Below are positions 1 through 4,919 of a stretch of DNA of 9,972 nucleotides, piece after piece; position 1 is the first letter of the stretch, and every line of letters starts with the position of its first letter. The notes beneath the pieces are model-generated. The model did not search any database and had not been told where the DNA came from. It saw only the letters and a list, made by a program, of their open reading frames with translations. Origin of the DNA: Lachnospiraceae bacterium Zagget3 (GTDB taxonomy: Bacteria > Bacillota_A > Clostridia > Lachnospirales > Lachnospiraceae); assembly GCA_001941025.1 (NCBI GenBank), contig MSHE01000019.1, forward strand, positions 1 to 9,972, written 5' to 3'. The position numbers were made by a program, and so were the translations under genes.

Positions 1-78
1 CACAGCCACATTGTGATCTTCTCCGGTGAAAGCTACCGGCTTACCCAGTCCATGCAACGGCAGAGGGCCTCCTTCTAA
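1..78 (+). CDS. istB: IS21-type helper ATPase IstB, C-terminal end (partial)
   Basis: Frame 1 is open from the left edge to TAA at 76-78 and gives 25 residues containing HSHIVIFSGESYRL. The pattern H-(S/A)-H-(I/V)-x(3)-GESYRL is the usual C-terminus of IstB, the AAA+ ATPase that helps the IstA transposase of IS21-family elements choose and capture target DNA. The Walker motifs lie left of the window and cannot be checked. Support comes from the terminal-repeat structure that follows directly (97-238), which is where an IS21 right end should be. Only the last residues are visible, so family assignment is good but element identity is unknown. Confidence 0.72.
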   Translation, partial: HSHIVIFSGESYRLTQSMQRQRASF

Positions 79-96
79 AAAGGGCTTTGGGCCTCC

Positions 97-230
97 AAAA
101 TGTGAGCAAAAGGGCTCGACCTGTTAGCGCTTCAAAGGGTGTGCGTTTGGCCCCGCTGCTTGCGCAATTCAAAAAATCTATAAGGTGCTGAAGGTGCTCA
201 CCTTTTGGGGGACCTTTTGCTCACATTTTT
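97..230. repeat. Inverted copies of the IS21 end motif
   Basis: AAAATGTGAGCAAAAGG at 97-113 is the exact reverse complement of 213-229. Between them, 191-204 forms the short palindrome AAGGTGCTCACCTT. Multiple internal copies of the end sequence are typical IstA-binding sites in IS21 elements. That function is inferred from position. Confidence 0.6.
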
Positions 231-238
231 ACTTGACA

Positions 239-379
239 AACACATGTGCCGGATAAAATATTATAACAATCTTGCGTCTGCTGTTATGGCTTTCTGCGAT
301 GAATTCTCCAATTCTCCGAGGGTTCTGCATTGTAAAGCAAAACCACCGTCTAAAAGATAATCTGAAATCTGAACCTTTT
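239..379. other. Non-coding remnant between IS end and tnpV scrap
   Basis: I see no convincing gene here. The region is AT-richer than the chromosome to the right. A minus-strand reading frame of about 60 codons spans it (229-411), but it has no recognisable motif, and its start lies inside the better supported tnpV remnant in another frame. It is best read as leftover sequence from overlapping mobile-element insertions and deletions. Confidence 0.4.
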
Positions 380-424
380 TTACAGTGTGTAGGTGCCGCC
401 CATTCTTTCATACAGTGATTTCAT
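380..424 (-). pseudogene. tnpV remnant (N-terminal 14 codons)
   Basis: The minus strand from ATG (422-424) encodes MKSLYERMGGTYTL and then a stop at 380-382. This matches the typical N-terminus of TnpV, a small protein of unknown role carried by clostridial transposons, which normally runs to about 120 residues. An AAAGGA ribosome site lies about 9 nt upstream. Homology appears to break right after GGTYT, so only the start of the gene survives. The remnant lies downstream of the sirtuin gene on the same strand. The assignment rests on about 13 residues remembered from the family, so it is moderate. Confidence 0.5.
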
Positions 425-497
425 TTTATTTATCCTTTCCGGCATTTTTCCATTGCAGCTACCGGTTTCCGCCGCGTACAGGTTACAGTTGCTCTAA

Positions 498-941
498 GGA
501 ACCTCTGAATAAATGGACGAGAGCGGATTGCGAGGAAATTTGCGTCTGCGACTCGCATGGCCTGCGGCCATTGTTTCCCGCATTTGCGCATAAGAGGAAT
601 TGGCCATCGCCGTTAAGCGACACTTCCGGAGCTTCGCTCCTCCCTGTCGCCTGCGCTTCAGAAAAAGGCGCAAGCGCGCAGGGTCAAGAGCGCCGTCAGG
701 CGCGGGCATACCCCTTGAGGGTAATCCTGACGGATTTCAAGCTTTTGTAAGATTTTGCGCAAAAAATATGCCGGTGGCATATTTTTTGCAAAATCCTGAG
801 CCAGCTATGCTGGCGAAGCCACTTTGAACCGAAGTGATTTGTGCGCCTTTCGCTCTGCTTATCCAATGGCGCGAATTTACCGCAAGGCGCCGTCCCCTCC
901 GGGGATTCCCTTCGGTCAACGCACATTTGTTCAGAGGTTCC
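498..941. mobile_element. 444-bp IS5-type MITE with CTAA target duplication
   Basis: The ends are GGAACCTCTGAATAAATG (498-515) and the reverse complement of 924-941, GGAACCTCTGAACAAATG, matching at 17 of 18 positions. Each is flanked by CTAA (494-497 and 942-945). A 4-bp YTAR duplication is typical of the IS5 group. The interior has no transposase and no gene-like frame. It is rich in small hairpins, such as ATGGCC/GGCCAT at 557-571 and the long stem at 751-795. This is a non-autonomous, MITE-like element presumably moved by a transposase elsewhere. The right terminal repeat overlaps the 3' end of the sirtuin gene. Confidence 0.78.
751..795. repeat. Long hairpin inside the MITE
   Basis: The left arm 751-772 and right arm 776-795 are complementary over 20 bp. 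There is a 2-nt bulge (GC at about 759-760) and a 3-nt loop (773-775). No U-run follows on either strand, so it is not an obvious terminator. Structured interiors are common in MITEs. Confidence 0.6.
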
Positions 942-1797
942 CTAATACCTTTCCAATATCATCATTGATACAGATGGATTTTTTCCGTATTTCATCCGGG
1001 GCATAGGCTTCATTCAGGTTGATGCAGGCATACGTCGCGTCCGGCCACTCGTGAACCATTCGCCAGAAGCTGAATTTTATTATGCCAGGCGTATTCATGC
1101 CTGTGCCTAGCTCAAGAAACAGCGTTTTCACATTCCGGTGACGGCGAAGGAACAATGAGTAACGCTCCGCCGCCCTGTGCCACCCTTCATCCTCCACAAA
1201 GGTGTCGTCGCAGCGCAGATTTACATTCATGGGAGCGCCGCAGACCGGGCAGCGGGGAATCAGCTCCGAGGGAATCCTCATGTCCCTTTGCTCTTTTACC
1301 ATCTGCCGGACGGCTTCCTCATTGTCATAGGTCTTGTGATGGCAGGGCTTGGAGCATTGGAACAAACCGTAATCCCCCTGGGTGTAGAACAGCCGCTTCT
1401 TGTCGAACCCGGCAAGCTGGAATTGATGGTCTACGTTGGTGGTCAGCACGAAATAGTCCCTGTCCCGTACCAGCGCCAGCAGGTCGGCGTAGGGCTTACC
1501 CACGCCCGCCTCATAGCGGTTGACCAGAATGTGCCGGGACCACCACGCCCAGTATTCCTCCAGGGTGGCAAAGGGATAGAACCCGCCGGAATACATATCG
1601 GTGATGCCATATTTCCGGTGAAAGTCCGAAAAATATTGCTCAAACCGCGCCCCGCTGTAGCTCATGCCCGCCGACGCGGAAAGGCCGGCCCCGGCGCCGA
1701 TGACAATGGCGTCCGCCGTCTCCAGCTCATATTTCAGCCGTTCAATCTGATTGGAGGAGGTTTTGGTAGAGTTGTAAGTCGACGTCTTTAAAAACAT
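931..1797 (-). CDS. Class M sirtuin (SirTM), protein ADP-ribosyltransferase
   Basis: This is a 288-residue Sir2-fold protein. NAD-binding GAGAGLSASAG is at 34-44. TTNVDHQF (119-126) replaces the deacetylase TQNID motif, and Gln140 stands where canonical sirtuins have the catalytic His. A four-Cys zinc site is visible (C148, C152, C183, C186), followed by PMNVNLRCDDTF. N121, D123, Q140 and R195 keep the spacing of the residues reported for Staphylococcus aureus SirTM (N118, D120, Q137, R192). That family transfers ADP-ribose to protein, not deacetylates it. ATG 1797 has GAGG 9 nt upstream. The start overlaps the macrodomain gene by 56 bp, implying coupled translation. The last residues GNL and the TGA (931-933) lie in the MITE repeat. 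Without the insertion the gene would end GKVLEQL-stop. The fold should be unaffected. Confidence 0.9.
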   Translation of the reverse strand: MFLKTSTYNSTKTSSNQIERLKYELETADAIVIGAGAGLSASAGMSYSGARFEQYFSDFHRKYGITDMYSGGFYPFATLEEYWAWWSRHILVNRYEAGVGKPYADLLALVRDRDYFVLTTNVDHQFQLAGFDKKRLFYTQGDYGLFQCSKPCHHKTYDNEEAVRQMVKEQRDMRIPSELIPRCPVCGAPMNVNLRCDDTFVEDEGWHRAAERYSLFLRRHRNVKTLFLELGTGMNTPGIIKFSFWRMVHEWPDATYACINLNEAYAPDEIRKKSICINDDIGKVLGNL

Positions 1798-2521
1798 TGA
1801 AGATTACCTCAATTTCACTGTGGGTCTGTTCCCTGTATTCTTTCACGGTGCTGACGGCGATTTCCGCCGCCCTGTCGTTGGGGAAGTGAAATTCCCCGGT
1901 GGAGATGCAGCAGAAGGCGACGCTGGGGATCCCGTTTTCCTCCGCCAGCTCCAGACAGGAGCGATAGCAGGAAGCGAGCAGTTCCTTATCTTTTCTGGTC
2001 AGCCAGCTTCTGATGATGGGGCCGACGGTGTGGAACACATAGTCACAGGGCAGGTTGAATGCCGGCGTGATTTTTGCTCTGCCTGTTTCCTCCTCATGTC
2101 CTTGCTGCGCCATCAGCTCCGCGCAGGCAGCGCGAAGCTGAATCCCCGCATAGGTATGTATCGCATTGTCAATGCAGCCGTGGTTCGGGCAGAAGCAGCC
2201 CAGCATCTGAGCGTTGGCGGCGTTGACGATGGCCCCACAGCGCAGCGTCGTGATGTCCCCCTGCCAGAGGTAAATGCCCTCCTGCACCGGCGTCAGGTCG
2301 GATAACTCCGTTACGCCTTTCTGTCGGGTGGCCTCCTGCAAATAGGCATCCTGCACCGCCAGGAAGTCCTGGCTGACCGGCTTCGGCATCCGCACGTTGA
2401 ACAGCGCCCGCAGGAGCCGTTTCTGCCGGAATGCGTCGCCGGGGAGCTCCATGCCCCGATACCGGGGGTCCTCCCCAAGAAGGGCATTGATTAAATAGAC
2501 TCTGCGTTCGTCCTGGGTCAT
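1742..2521 (-). CDS. Zinc-type macrodomain ADP-ribosyl hydrolase
   Basis: This 259-residue protein has an N-terminal helical extension of about 80 residues, then a macrodomain. GDIT is at 88-91, VNAANAQMLG at 99-108, and the insert CFCPNHGCIDNAIH at 109-122. The C109-x4-H114-x-C116 pattern is the zinc site of the macrodomain subfamily that partners class M sirtuins and removes ADP-ribose from protein acidic side chains. HTVGP and a CISTGEFHFP loop complete the ADP-ribose pocket. ATG 2521 was chosen because AGAGAGG lies 6 nt upstream and the family starts here. The frame stays open further upstream (to 2656), but only inside the ferredoxin gene. It begins 2 nt after the preceding stop and overlaps the sirtuin start, so this is a tight operon. 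Its likely role is to erase the mark written by the sirtuin. Confidence 0.9.
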   Translation of the reverse strand: MTQDERRVYLINALLGEDPRYRGMELPGDAFRQKRLLRALFNVRMPKPVSQDFLAVQDAYLQEATRQKGVTELSDLTPVQEGIYLWQGDITTLRCGAIVNAANAQMLGCFCPNHGCIDNAIHTYAGIQLRAACAELMAQQGHEEETGRAKITPAFNLPCDYVFHTVGPIIRSWLTRKDKELLASCYRSCLELAEENGIPSVAFCCISTGEFHFPNDRAAEIAVSTVKEYREQTHSEIEVIFNVFKDVDLQLYQNLLQSD

Positions 2522-2523
2522 GA

Positions 2524-3132
2524 TTATCCTCTCTTTTCGATGGCCTGCTTCGGGCAGATTTCCGTGCAGCGGCCGCAGTGCAGGCAGCGGCTCTGGTCGA
2601 TGACCACCGGCGTCACGGCGCTGTCGATGCACCTCTGGGGGCAGACGGAACAGCACAGCTTGCAGCCGATGCAGGCGTCGCCCACAAAGTAGCCGCTCAC
2701 CACAGCCTCCGGCTGGCCGATCACAATGCTGTCCCGGGTCACATGGGCCGGGTCGCTGATGTCGAAGTATTCCCCACCGGCCTTGTACAGCCGGAACACC
2801 TCCAGGGCAGAGCAGGTGTCGCCGGGATAAATTTCCTGCATATAGGAGTTCTTTTCAAAAATCTCATCCAGCTTTTCGCCGCCGATGTTCTGAACCTTTC
2901 CCCGCAGGGAGACAGATTTCTTGTCCTTTGTGGCGGACAGGGCGATGTACTTCTGCTCCATGAGCTGGGTGTAAAAGGCTTTGCCCTTCGCCGTCAGGAA
3001 GTACACGCCCGTTTCATCCCAAAGCATCATATCAATGGTGCGGGTCTGGGGATGGCCGTCCGGGCCGATGGTGGCGACGGTGGCGGAGTGAAGGTCCTCC
3101 ACCAGCAGCTTCAAATAGTCGTTTCTGTTCAT
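2524..3132 (-). CDS. PNPOx-like flavin domain fused to 2[4Fe-4S] ferredoxin
   Basis: This is a 202-residue soluble protein. Residues 1-120 form a split-barrel pyridoxamine-phosphate-oxidase-like domain (ATVATIGPDGHPQTRTIDMM, then YFLTAKGKAFYTQL), a fold that usually binds FMN or F420-type cofactors. Residues 150-200 are a bacterial ferredoxin with two CxxCxxCxxxC(P) clusters: C154, C157, C160, C164 and C183, C186, C189, C193. An extra C161 sits inside the first cluster. The combination suggests electron transfer between Fe-S clusters and a flavin. The substrate cannot be told. ATG 3132 has GGGAG about 11 nt upstream, after a hairpin at 3161-3198. Its TAA is 2 nt before the macrodomain start, so expression is linked to the ADP-ribosylation pair. 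Confidence 0.87.
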   Translation of the reverse strand: MNRNDYLKLLVEDLHSATVATIGPDGHPQTRTIDMMLWDETGVYFLTAKGKAFYTQLMEQKYIALSATKDKKSVSLRGKVQNIGGEKLDEIFEKNSYMQEIYPGDTCSALEVFRLYKAGGEYFDISDPAHVTRDSIVIGQPEAVVSGYFVGDACIGCKLCCSVCPQRCIDSAVTPVVIDQSRCLHCGRCTEICPKQAIEKRG

Positions 3133-3160
3133 ATGGTATCAGTCTCCCATTTTACGAAAC

Positions 3161-3198
3161 GGAGCGTCTGGCAGCATGGTTCTGCCGTCAGACGCTCC
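3161..3198 (-). promoter_or_regulatory. Strong hairpin between flavoprotein and PNPOx genes
   Basis: GGAGCGTCTG (3161-3170) pairs with CAGACGCTCC (3189-3198), and GCAG/CTGC extend the stem past a 3-nt bulge. On the minus strand it is followed by GTTTCGTAAAATGGGAG, which is not a good U-run. It may act as a weak terminator, attenuator or mRNA processing/stabilising element that sets relative levels of the first gene and the rest of the operon. A second small stem lies at 3226-3245 (CCGGCA/TGCCGG). Confidence 0.5.
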
Positions 3199-3311
3199 AA
3201 CGGTCACGTTTCCCGGGAATCAGAACCGGCAGGGGGGATTGCCGGGGAAGGCCGCAATCACGCCGCGGCGTTCTCCGAACAGAAAAGCCCGAAGATATGG
3301 AACGTACTCCG

Positions 3312-3881
3312 TCAGCCGATGAGCCAGGCGGCCATCTCGTCAGCGGCCTTCATGGCGTCCTCGCGCTCCAGGACAGAGCCGGGGACGTTGACATTGCCAA
3401 CCACATAGGCCTTGTAATCCCGGAAGCCGGCGGTGGCGAAGCTCTTCAGGTTGGTCTCCACCATCTGGGTGTACACATCCACCGGGCCGAAGCCGGAGCA
3501 GAAATAACCGGCCAGCTTTTTGTCCTTGCGGGTGGCCATGGACATATCAGGTTGGGTGAAGTCCATGAAGGCGTAGGTGCGGTCCAGGAAAGCCTTCAGT
3601 TGGGCGGGGAACTGATCCCAATGGACAGGGGAGAGGAGCAGCATGGCGTCGCAGCTGTCGATGGCGGGAATCAGAGCGGTGAAGTCGTCCTTCTGGACGC
3701 AGTTGGGGGTGTGCTGACGCTTGCAGCCGTCGCAGGCAAGACACGGGCGCACATCCTGCTCACCGATGTGGAACGTCGTGACCTCAGCCTTTCCCTCCAG
3801 CTGCCGGGCGAATCTCTCTGCCAGGGCGTAGGAGTTGCCGTTGCGGCGCTTGCTTGCGTTGACGATAAGTACCTTTTTCAT
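3312..3881 (-). CDS. Flavodoxin-fold reductase of the iron-sulfur flavoprotein type
   Basis: This 189-residue protein begins MKKVLIVNASKRRNGNS, the FMN-phosphate loop of the NAD(P)H-dependent FMN reductase/flavodoxin-like family (residues 4-17). Cysteines 47, 50, 53 and 61 form C-x2-C-x2-C-x7-C. This compact motif holds a [4Fe-4S] cluster in iron-sulfur flavoproteins. SPVHWDQFPAQLKAFLDR (about 85-102) is the conserved second flavin/dimer motif. The start is ATG 3881, not the ATG 15 bp upstream, because GGAGG (3888-3894 region) sits at proper distance only from 3881. It is the first gene of the minus-strand operon and lies directly downstream of a good promoter. It probably reduces flavins, quinones or other electrophiles using NAD(P)H. 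The true substrate is unknown. Confidence 0.85.
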   Translation of the reverse strand: MKKVLIVNASKRRNGNSYALAERFARQLEGKAEVTTFHIGEQDVRPCLACDGCKRQHTPNCVQKDDFTALIPAIDSCDAMLLLSPVHWDQFPAQLKAFLDRTYAFMDFTQPDMSMATRKDKKLAGYFCSGFGPVDVYTQMVETNLKSFATAGFRDYKAYVVGNVNVPGSVLEREDAMKAADEMAAWLIG

Positions 3882-3931
3882 GATGATGACCTCCAAAGAT
3901 TCATTTTTTGTAAGGCTTTTTTACTGGTTTC

Positions 3932-3960
3932 ATTGTACCAGCCGTTTGGCAGCTTGTGAA
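3932..3960 (-). promoter_or_regulatory. Sigma-A promoter of the redox/ADP-ribosylation operon
   Basis: On the minus strand, -35 TTCACA (3955-3960) and -10 TACAAT (3932-3937) are separated by exactly 17 nt, each one mismatch from consensus. Transcription should start near 3925, about 44 nt before the flavoprotein ATG. An operator-like palindrome abuts the -35 on its upstream side. Confidence 0.68.
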
Positions 3961-3988
3961 GTACGCACAATATTGTGGTATAGTTACC
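3961..3988. promoter_or_regulatory. Operator-like site 1 (HxlR candidate)
   Basis: It contains the perfect 12-bp palindrome CACAATATTGTG (3966-3977) followed by GTATAGTTACC. The whole 28-nt block recurs at 4086-4113 with 23 of 28 identities. Its centre lies about 46 bp upstream of the predicted operon start, a place suited to either activation or repression. Binding by the adjacent HxlR protein is inferred from the context. Confidence 0.6.
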
Positions 3989-3989
3989 G

Positions 3990-4020
3990 GCAGGAAACCG
4001 TGTGTTGGCCGGTTTTCTGC
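3990..4020. repeat. Imperfect inverted repeat in the divergent control region
   Basis: GCAGGAAACCG (3990-4000) and CGGTTTTCTGC (4010-4020) match as inverted copies at 10 of 11 positions, with a 9-nt gap. It lies between operator 1 and the HxlR promoter. Whether it is a protein site or only a hairpin cannot be told. Confidence 0.4.
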
Positions 4021-4032
4021 GCTTCGGGAGGC

Positions 4033-4061
4033 TTGCAATTTCCTCCTGCTGGTACTATAAT
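4033..4061 (+). promoter_or_regulatory. Sigma-A promoter of the HxlR regulator
   Basis: -35 TTGCAA (4033-4038) and a consensus -10 TATAAT (4056-4061) are separated by 17 nt. The start is expected near 4068, about 73 nt before the regulator ATG. Operator-like site 2 lies just downstream in the leader. Confidence 0.7.
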
Positions 4062-4085
4062 AAGGGAGTACAGAGAAAATGTAAG

Positions 4086-4113
4086 GTAAGCACATTATTG
4101 TGCCATAGTCACC
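4086..4113. promoter_or_regulatory. Operator-like site 2 (HxlR candidate)
   Basis: It contains GCACATTATTGTGC (4090-4103), a near-perfect palindrome, then CATAGTCACC. It copies site 1 in the same orientation, and the similarity continues into GGAAACC(A/G)TG after both sites. Its centre is near +29 of the predicted HxlR transcript, where a bound dimer would block the gene's own transcription. Confidence 0.6.
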
Positions 4114-4140
4114 AAACGGAAACCATGGGAGGTCGTTCGT

Positions 4141-4491
4141 ATGGAAACCCAAAAGGACATCGCAGCAACACCGGCCAGGGAGCTGCCCGCCTGCCCGGTG
4201 GAGACGACTTTGATGCTCATCAGCGACAAGTGGAAGGTGTTGATTCTCCGGGACCTGATGCCCGGAACGAAACGGTTTGGTGAGCTGAAAAAGTCCATCG
4301 GCCACGTCTCCCAGAAGGTGCTGACGGCGCAGCTGCGGCAGATGGAGGAGAGCGGTCTTGTGACCCGCACCGTGTTCCCCGAGGTGCCGCCCCATGTGGA
4401 GTACACCCTGACCGATTTGGGGTACAGTCTGAAACCGATTCTGGACGCCATGCGGGAGTGGGGCGAAAACTATCAGGCAAAGAACGCCTGA
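4141..4491 (+). CDS. HxlR-family winged-helix transcriptional regulator
   Basis: This is a 116-residue DNA-binding protein. The family core runs from CPVETTLMLISDKWKVLIL (residues 18-36), through the recognition helix region FGELKKSIGHVSQKVLTAQL and the wing, to HVEYTLTDLGYSL. A Cys at position 18 in the N-terminal CPVE motif matches the redox-sensing Cys position used by relatives such as YodB and HypR of Bacillus subtilis. Sensing of electrophiles or oxidants is therefore plausible but inferred. GGGAGG lies 8 nt before ATG 4141. The gene is divergent from the flavoprotein-macrodomain-sirtuin operon and shares its control region, so it is the likely operon regulator and probably autoregulated. 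No clear plus-strand terminator follows. Confidence 0.92.
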   Translation: METQKDIAATPARELPACPVETTLMLISDKWKVLILRDLMPGTKRFGELKKSIGHVSQKVLTAQLRQMEESGLVTRTVFPEVPPHVEYTLTDLGYSLKPILDAMREWGENYQAKNA

Positions 4492-4539
4492 ACGCCTTTC
4501 GCCTGCCCATTTGGTTTGCCCACACTCTTTCACCTGCCG

Positions 4540-4581
4540 GTTTTGGCGGGTTTCTGCCTGTCACGCAACCTCCGCCAAAAC
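4540..4581. repeat. Inverted repeat after hxlR
   Basis: GTTTTGGCGG (4540-4549) pairs with CCGCCAAAAC (4572-4581) across a 22-nt loop. On the plus strand it is followed by CAAAAAG, not a U-run, so termination of the regulator transcript here is doubtful. Confidence 0.4.
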
Positions 4582-4587
4582 AAAAAG

Positions 4588-4620
4588 AACCCCCTGATTC
4601 CGAATCAGAATCAGGGGGTT
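4588..4620 (-). terminator. Rho-independent terminator of the former tRNA gene
   Basis: AACCCCCTGATTC (4588-4600) pairs perfectly over 13 bp with 4608-4620. On the minus strand the stem is followed by CTTTTTGTTTTGG. It begins 3 nt after the CCA of the tRNA fragment, so it is most simply the original terminator of that tRNA gene. Confidence 0.75.
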
Positions 4621-4623
4621 CAC

Positions 4624-4646
4624 TGGCGCGGAAGGAGGGATTTGAA
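4624..4646 (-). other. tRNA 3'-end fragment, probable attachment site of an integrated element
   Basis: The minus strand reads TTCAAAT (T-loop), CCCTC (T-stem 3' side), CTTCCGC (acceptor 3' strand), G (discriminator) and CCA. The bases that should form the 5' side of the T-stem (GATAA, where GAGGG is needed) do not pair with CCCTC, so tRNA sequence stops at the T-loop. A lone 3' end with its own terminator is what tRNA-targeting integrases leave at one junction. The intact tRNA should be at the other end of the element, to the right of this window. The isotype cannot be told. The acceptor 5' strand should read GCGGAAG. Confidence 0.68.
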
Positions 4647-4648
4647 TT

Positions 4649-4824
4649 ATCCTCTCATTCTTTAAAACGCCATAATATGTGACAATATATATAAAATCTC
4701 ATATATATTTCCGCTTATTTCATCATTATTTGTTATCTGCCTATACAGGCATCTAGGCGCATAAGGGAAAAATCAAGGGAAAACATTTGAAGAAAAAACA
4801 CAGTCTTACCAATCGAGCGGAAAG
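4649..4824. other. AT-rich non-coding end of the integrated element
   Basis: I see no gene here. The stretch contains the inverted repeat AATATATAT/ATATATATT (4684-4692, 4701-4709) and tandem AAGGGAAAA copies described separately. The base composition differs sharply from the GC-rich genes on both sides, as is common at prophage and ICE termini. Confidence 0.5.
4763..4783. repeat. Direct repeats AAGGGAAAA near the att site
   Basis: AAGGGAAAA occurs at 4763-4771 and 4775-4783, a 12-bp period. Short direct repeats about 120 bp inside a tRNA junction resemble arm-type integrase sites. That role is inferred from location only. Confidence 0.35.
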
Positions 4825-4859
4825 AAAACGGCCGGAGGCATACCACCCCCGGCCGTTTT
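4825..4859 (-). terminator. Terminator of the phage late operon
   Basis: AAAACGGCCGG (4825-4835) pairs with CCGGCCGTTTT (4849-4859) over 11 bp. On the minus strand the stem ends in TTTTCTTT, 60 nt after the end of the tail/endolysin gene. The A/T flanks make it potentially bidirectional. Confidence 0.8.
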
Positions 4860-4885
4860 GCGACTTATTGCGACTATACTTGCGA
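4858..4885. repeat. TTGCGA iterons
   Basis: TTGCGA occurs at 4858-4863, 4868-4873 and 4880-4885, spaced 10 and 12 bp so that all lie on about the same face of DNA. They lie between the late-operon terminator and the last gene. They may be protein-binding sites, but function is unknown. Confidence 0.35.
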
Positions 4886-4919
4886 TTTTATGCGGCAAAA
4901 ATTACACCTACAGTTGCAA

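Larger units (their letters stand above)
1..238 (+). mobile_element. IS21-family insertion sequence, right end (partial)
   Basis: The end of istB is followed by about 160 bp of non-coding DNA with repeated end-type motifs. The segment 213-238, read as its reverse complement, starts TGTCAAGTAAAAATGTGAGC, giving the 5'-TG...CA-3' ends expected for IS21 elements. The inner part of this motif recurs in opposite orientation at 97-113. I infer the element ends at 238. The left end and target duplication are outside the window, so the exact boundary is not proven. The terminal TTGACA (233-238) faces outward like the -35 hexamer known at IS21 ends, but the best following -10 (TAAAAT, 254-259) has only a 15-nt spacer. 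Confidence 0.62.

Noticed and set aside
229..411. 60-residue minus-strand frame
   Set aside because: No motif is visible, and it overlaps the better supported tnpV remnant start and the IS21 end.
498..941. Several 60-120 codon frames inside the MITE
   Set aside because: They arise from GC-rich inverted repeats, run in all frames, and lack ribosome sites. No transposase motif is visible.
1177..1791. Plus-strand open frame of 204 codons
   Set aside because: It is antisense to the sirtuin gene, whose motifs are unmistakable on the minus strand. The translation shows no family features.
2522..2656. 45-residue N-terminal extension of the macrodomain protein
   Set aside because: The extension is encoded inside the ferredoxin gene in another frame and is Arg/Pro/His-rich nonsense. 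ATG 2521 has a good ribosome site.
2578..3408. Long plus-strand open frame (276 codons)
   Set aside because: It runs antisense to the PNPOx-ferredoxin gene, has no recognisable motif and no ribosome site, and is a by-product of GC-rich codon use.
3297..3959. Plus-strand open frame of 220 codons
   Set aside because: It is antisense to the flavoprotein gene and crosses its promoter. It has no domain features.
4458..4682. Plus-strand 74-codon frame across the terminator and tRNA remnant
   Set aside because: It reads through the end of hxlR, a terminator stem and the tRNA fragment. It is not credible as a gene.
4624..4700. Complete tRNA gene
   Set aside because: Only the T-loop to CCA portion fits. 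The 5' T-stem, anticodon and D arms are absent.
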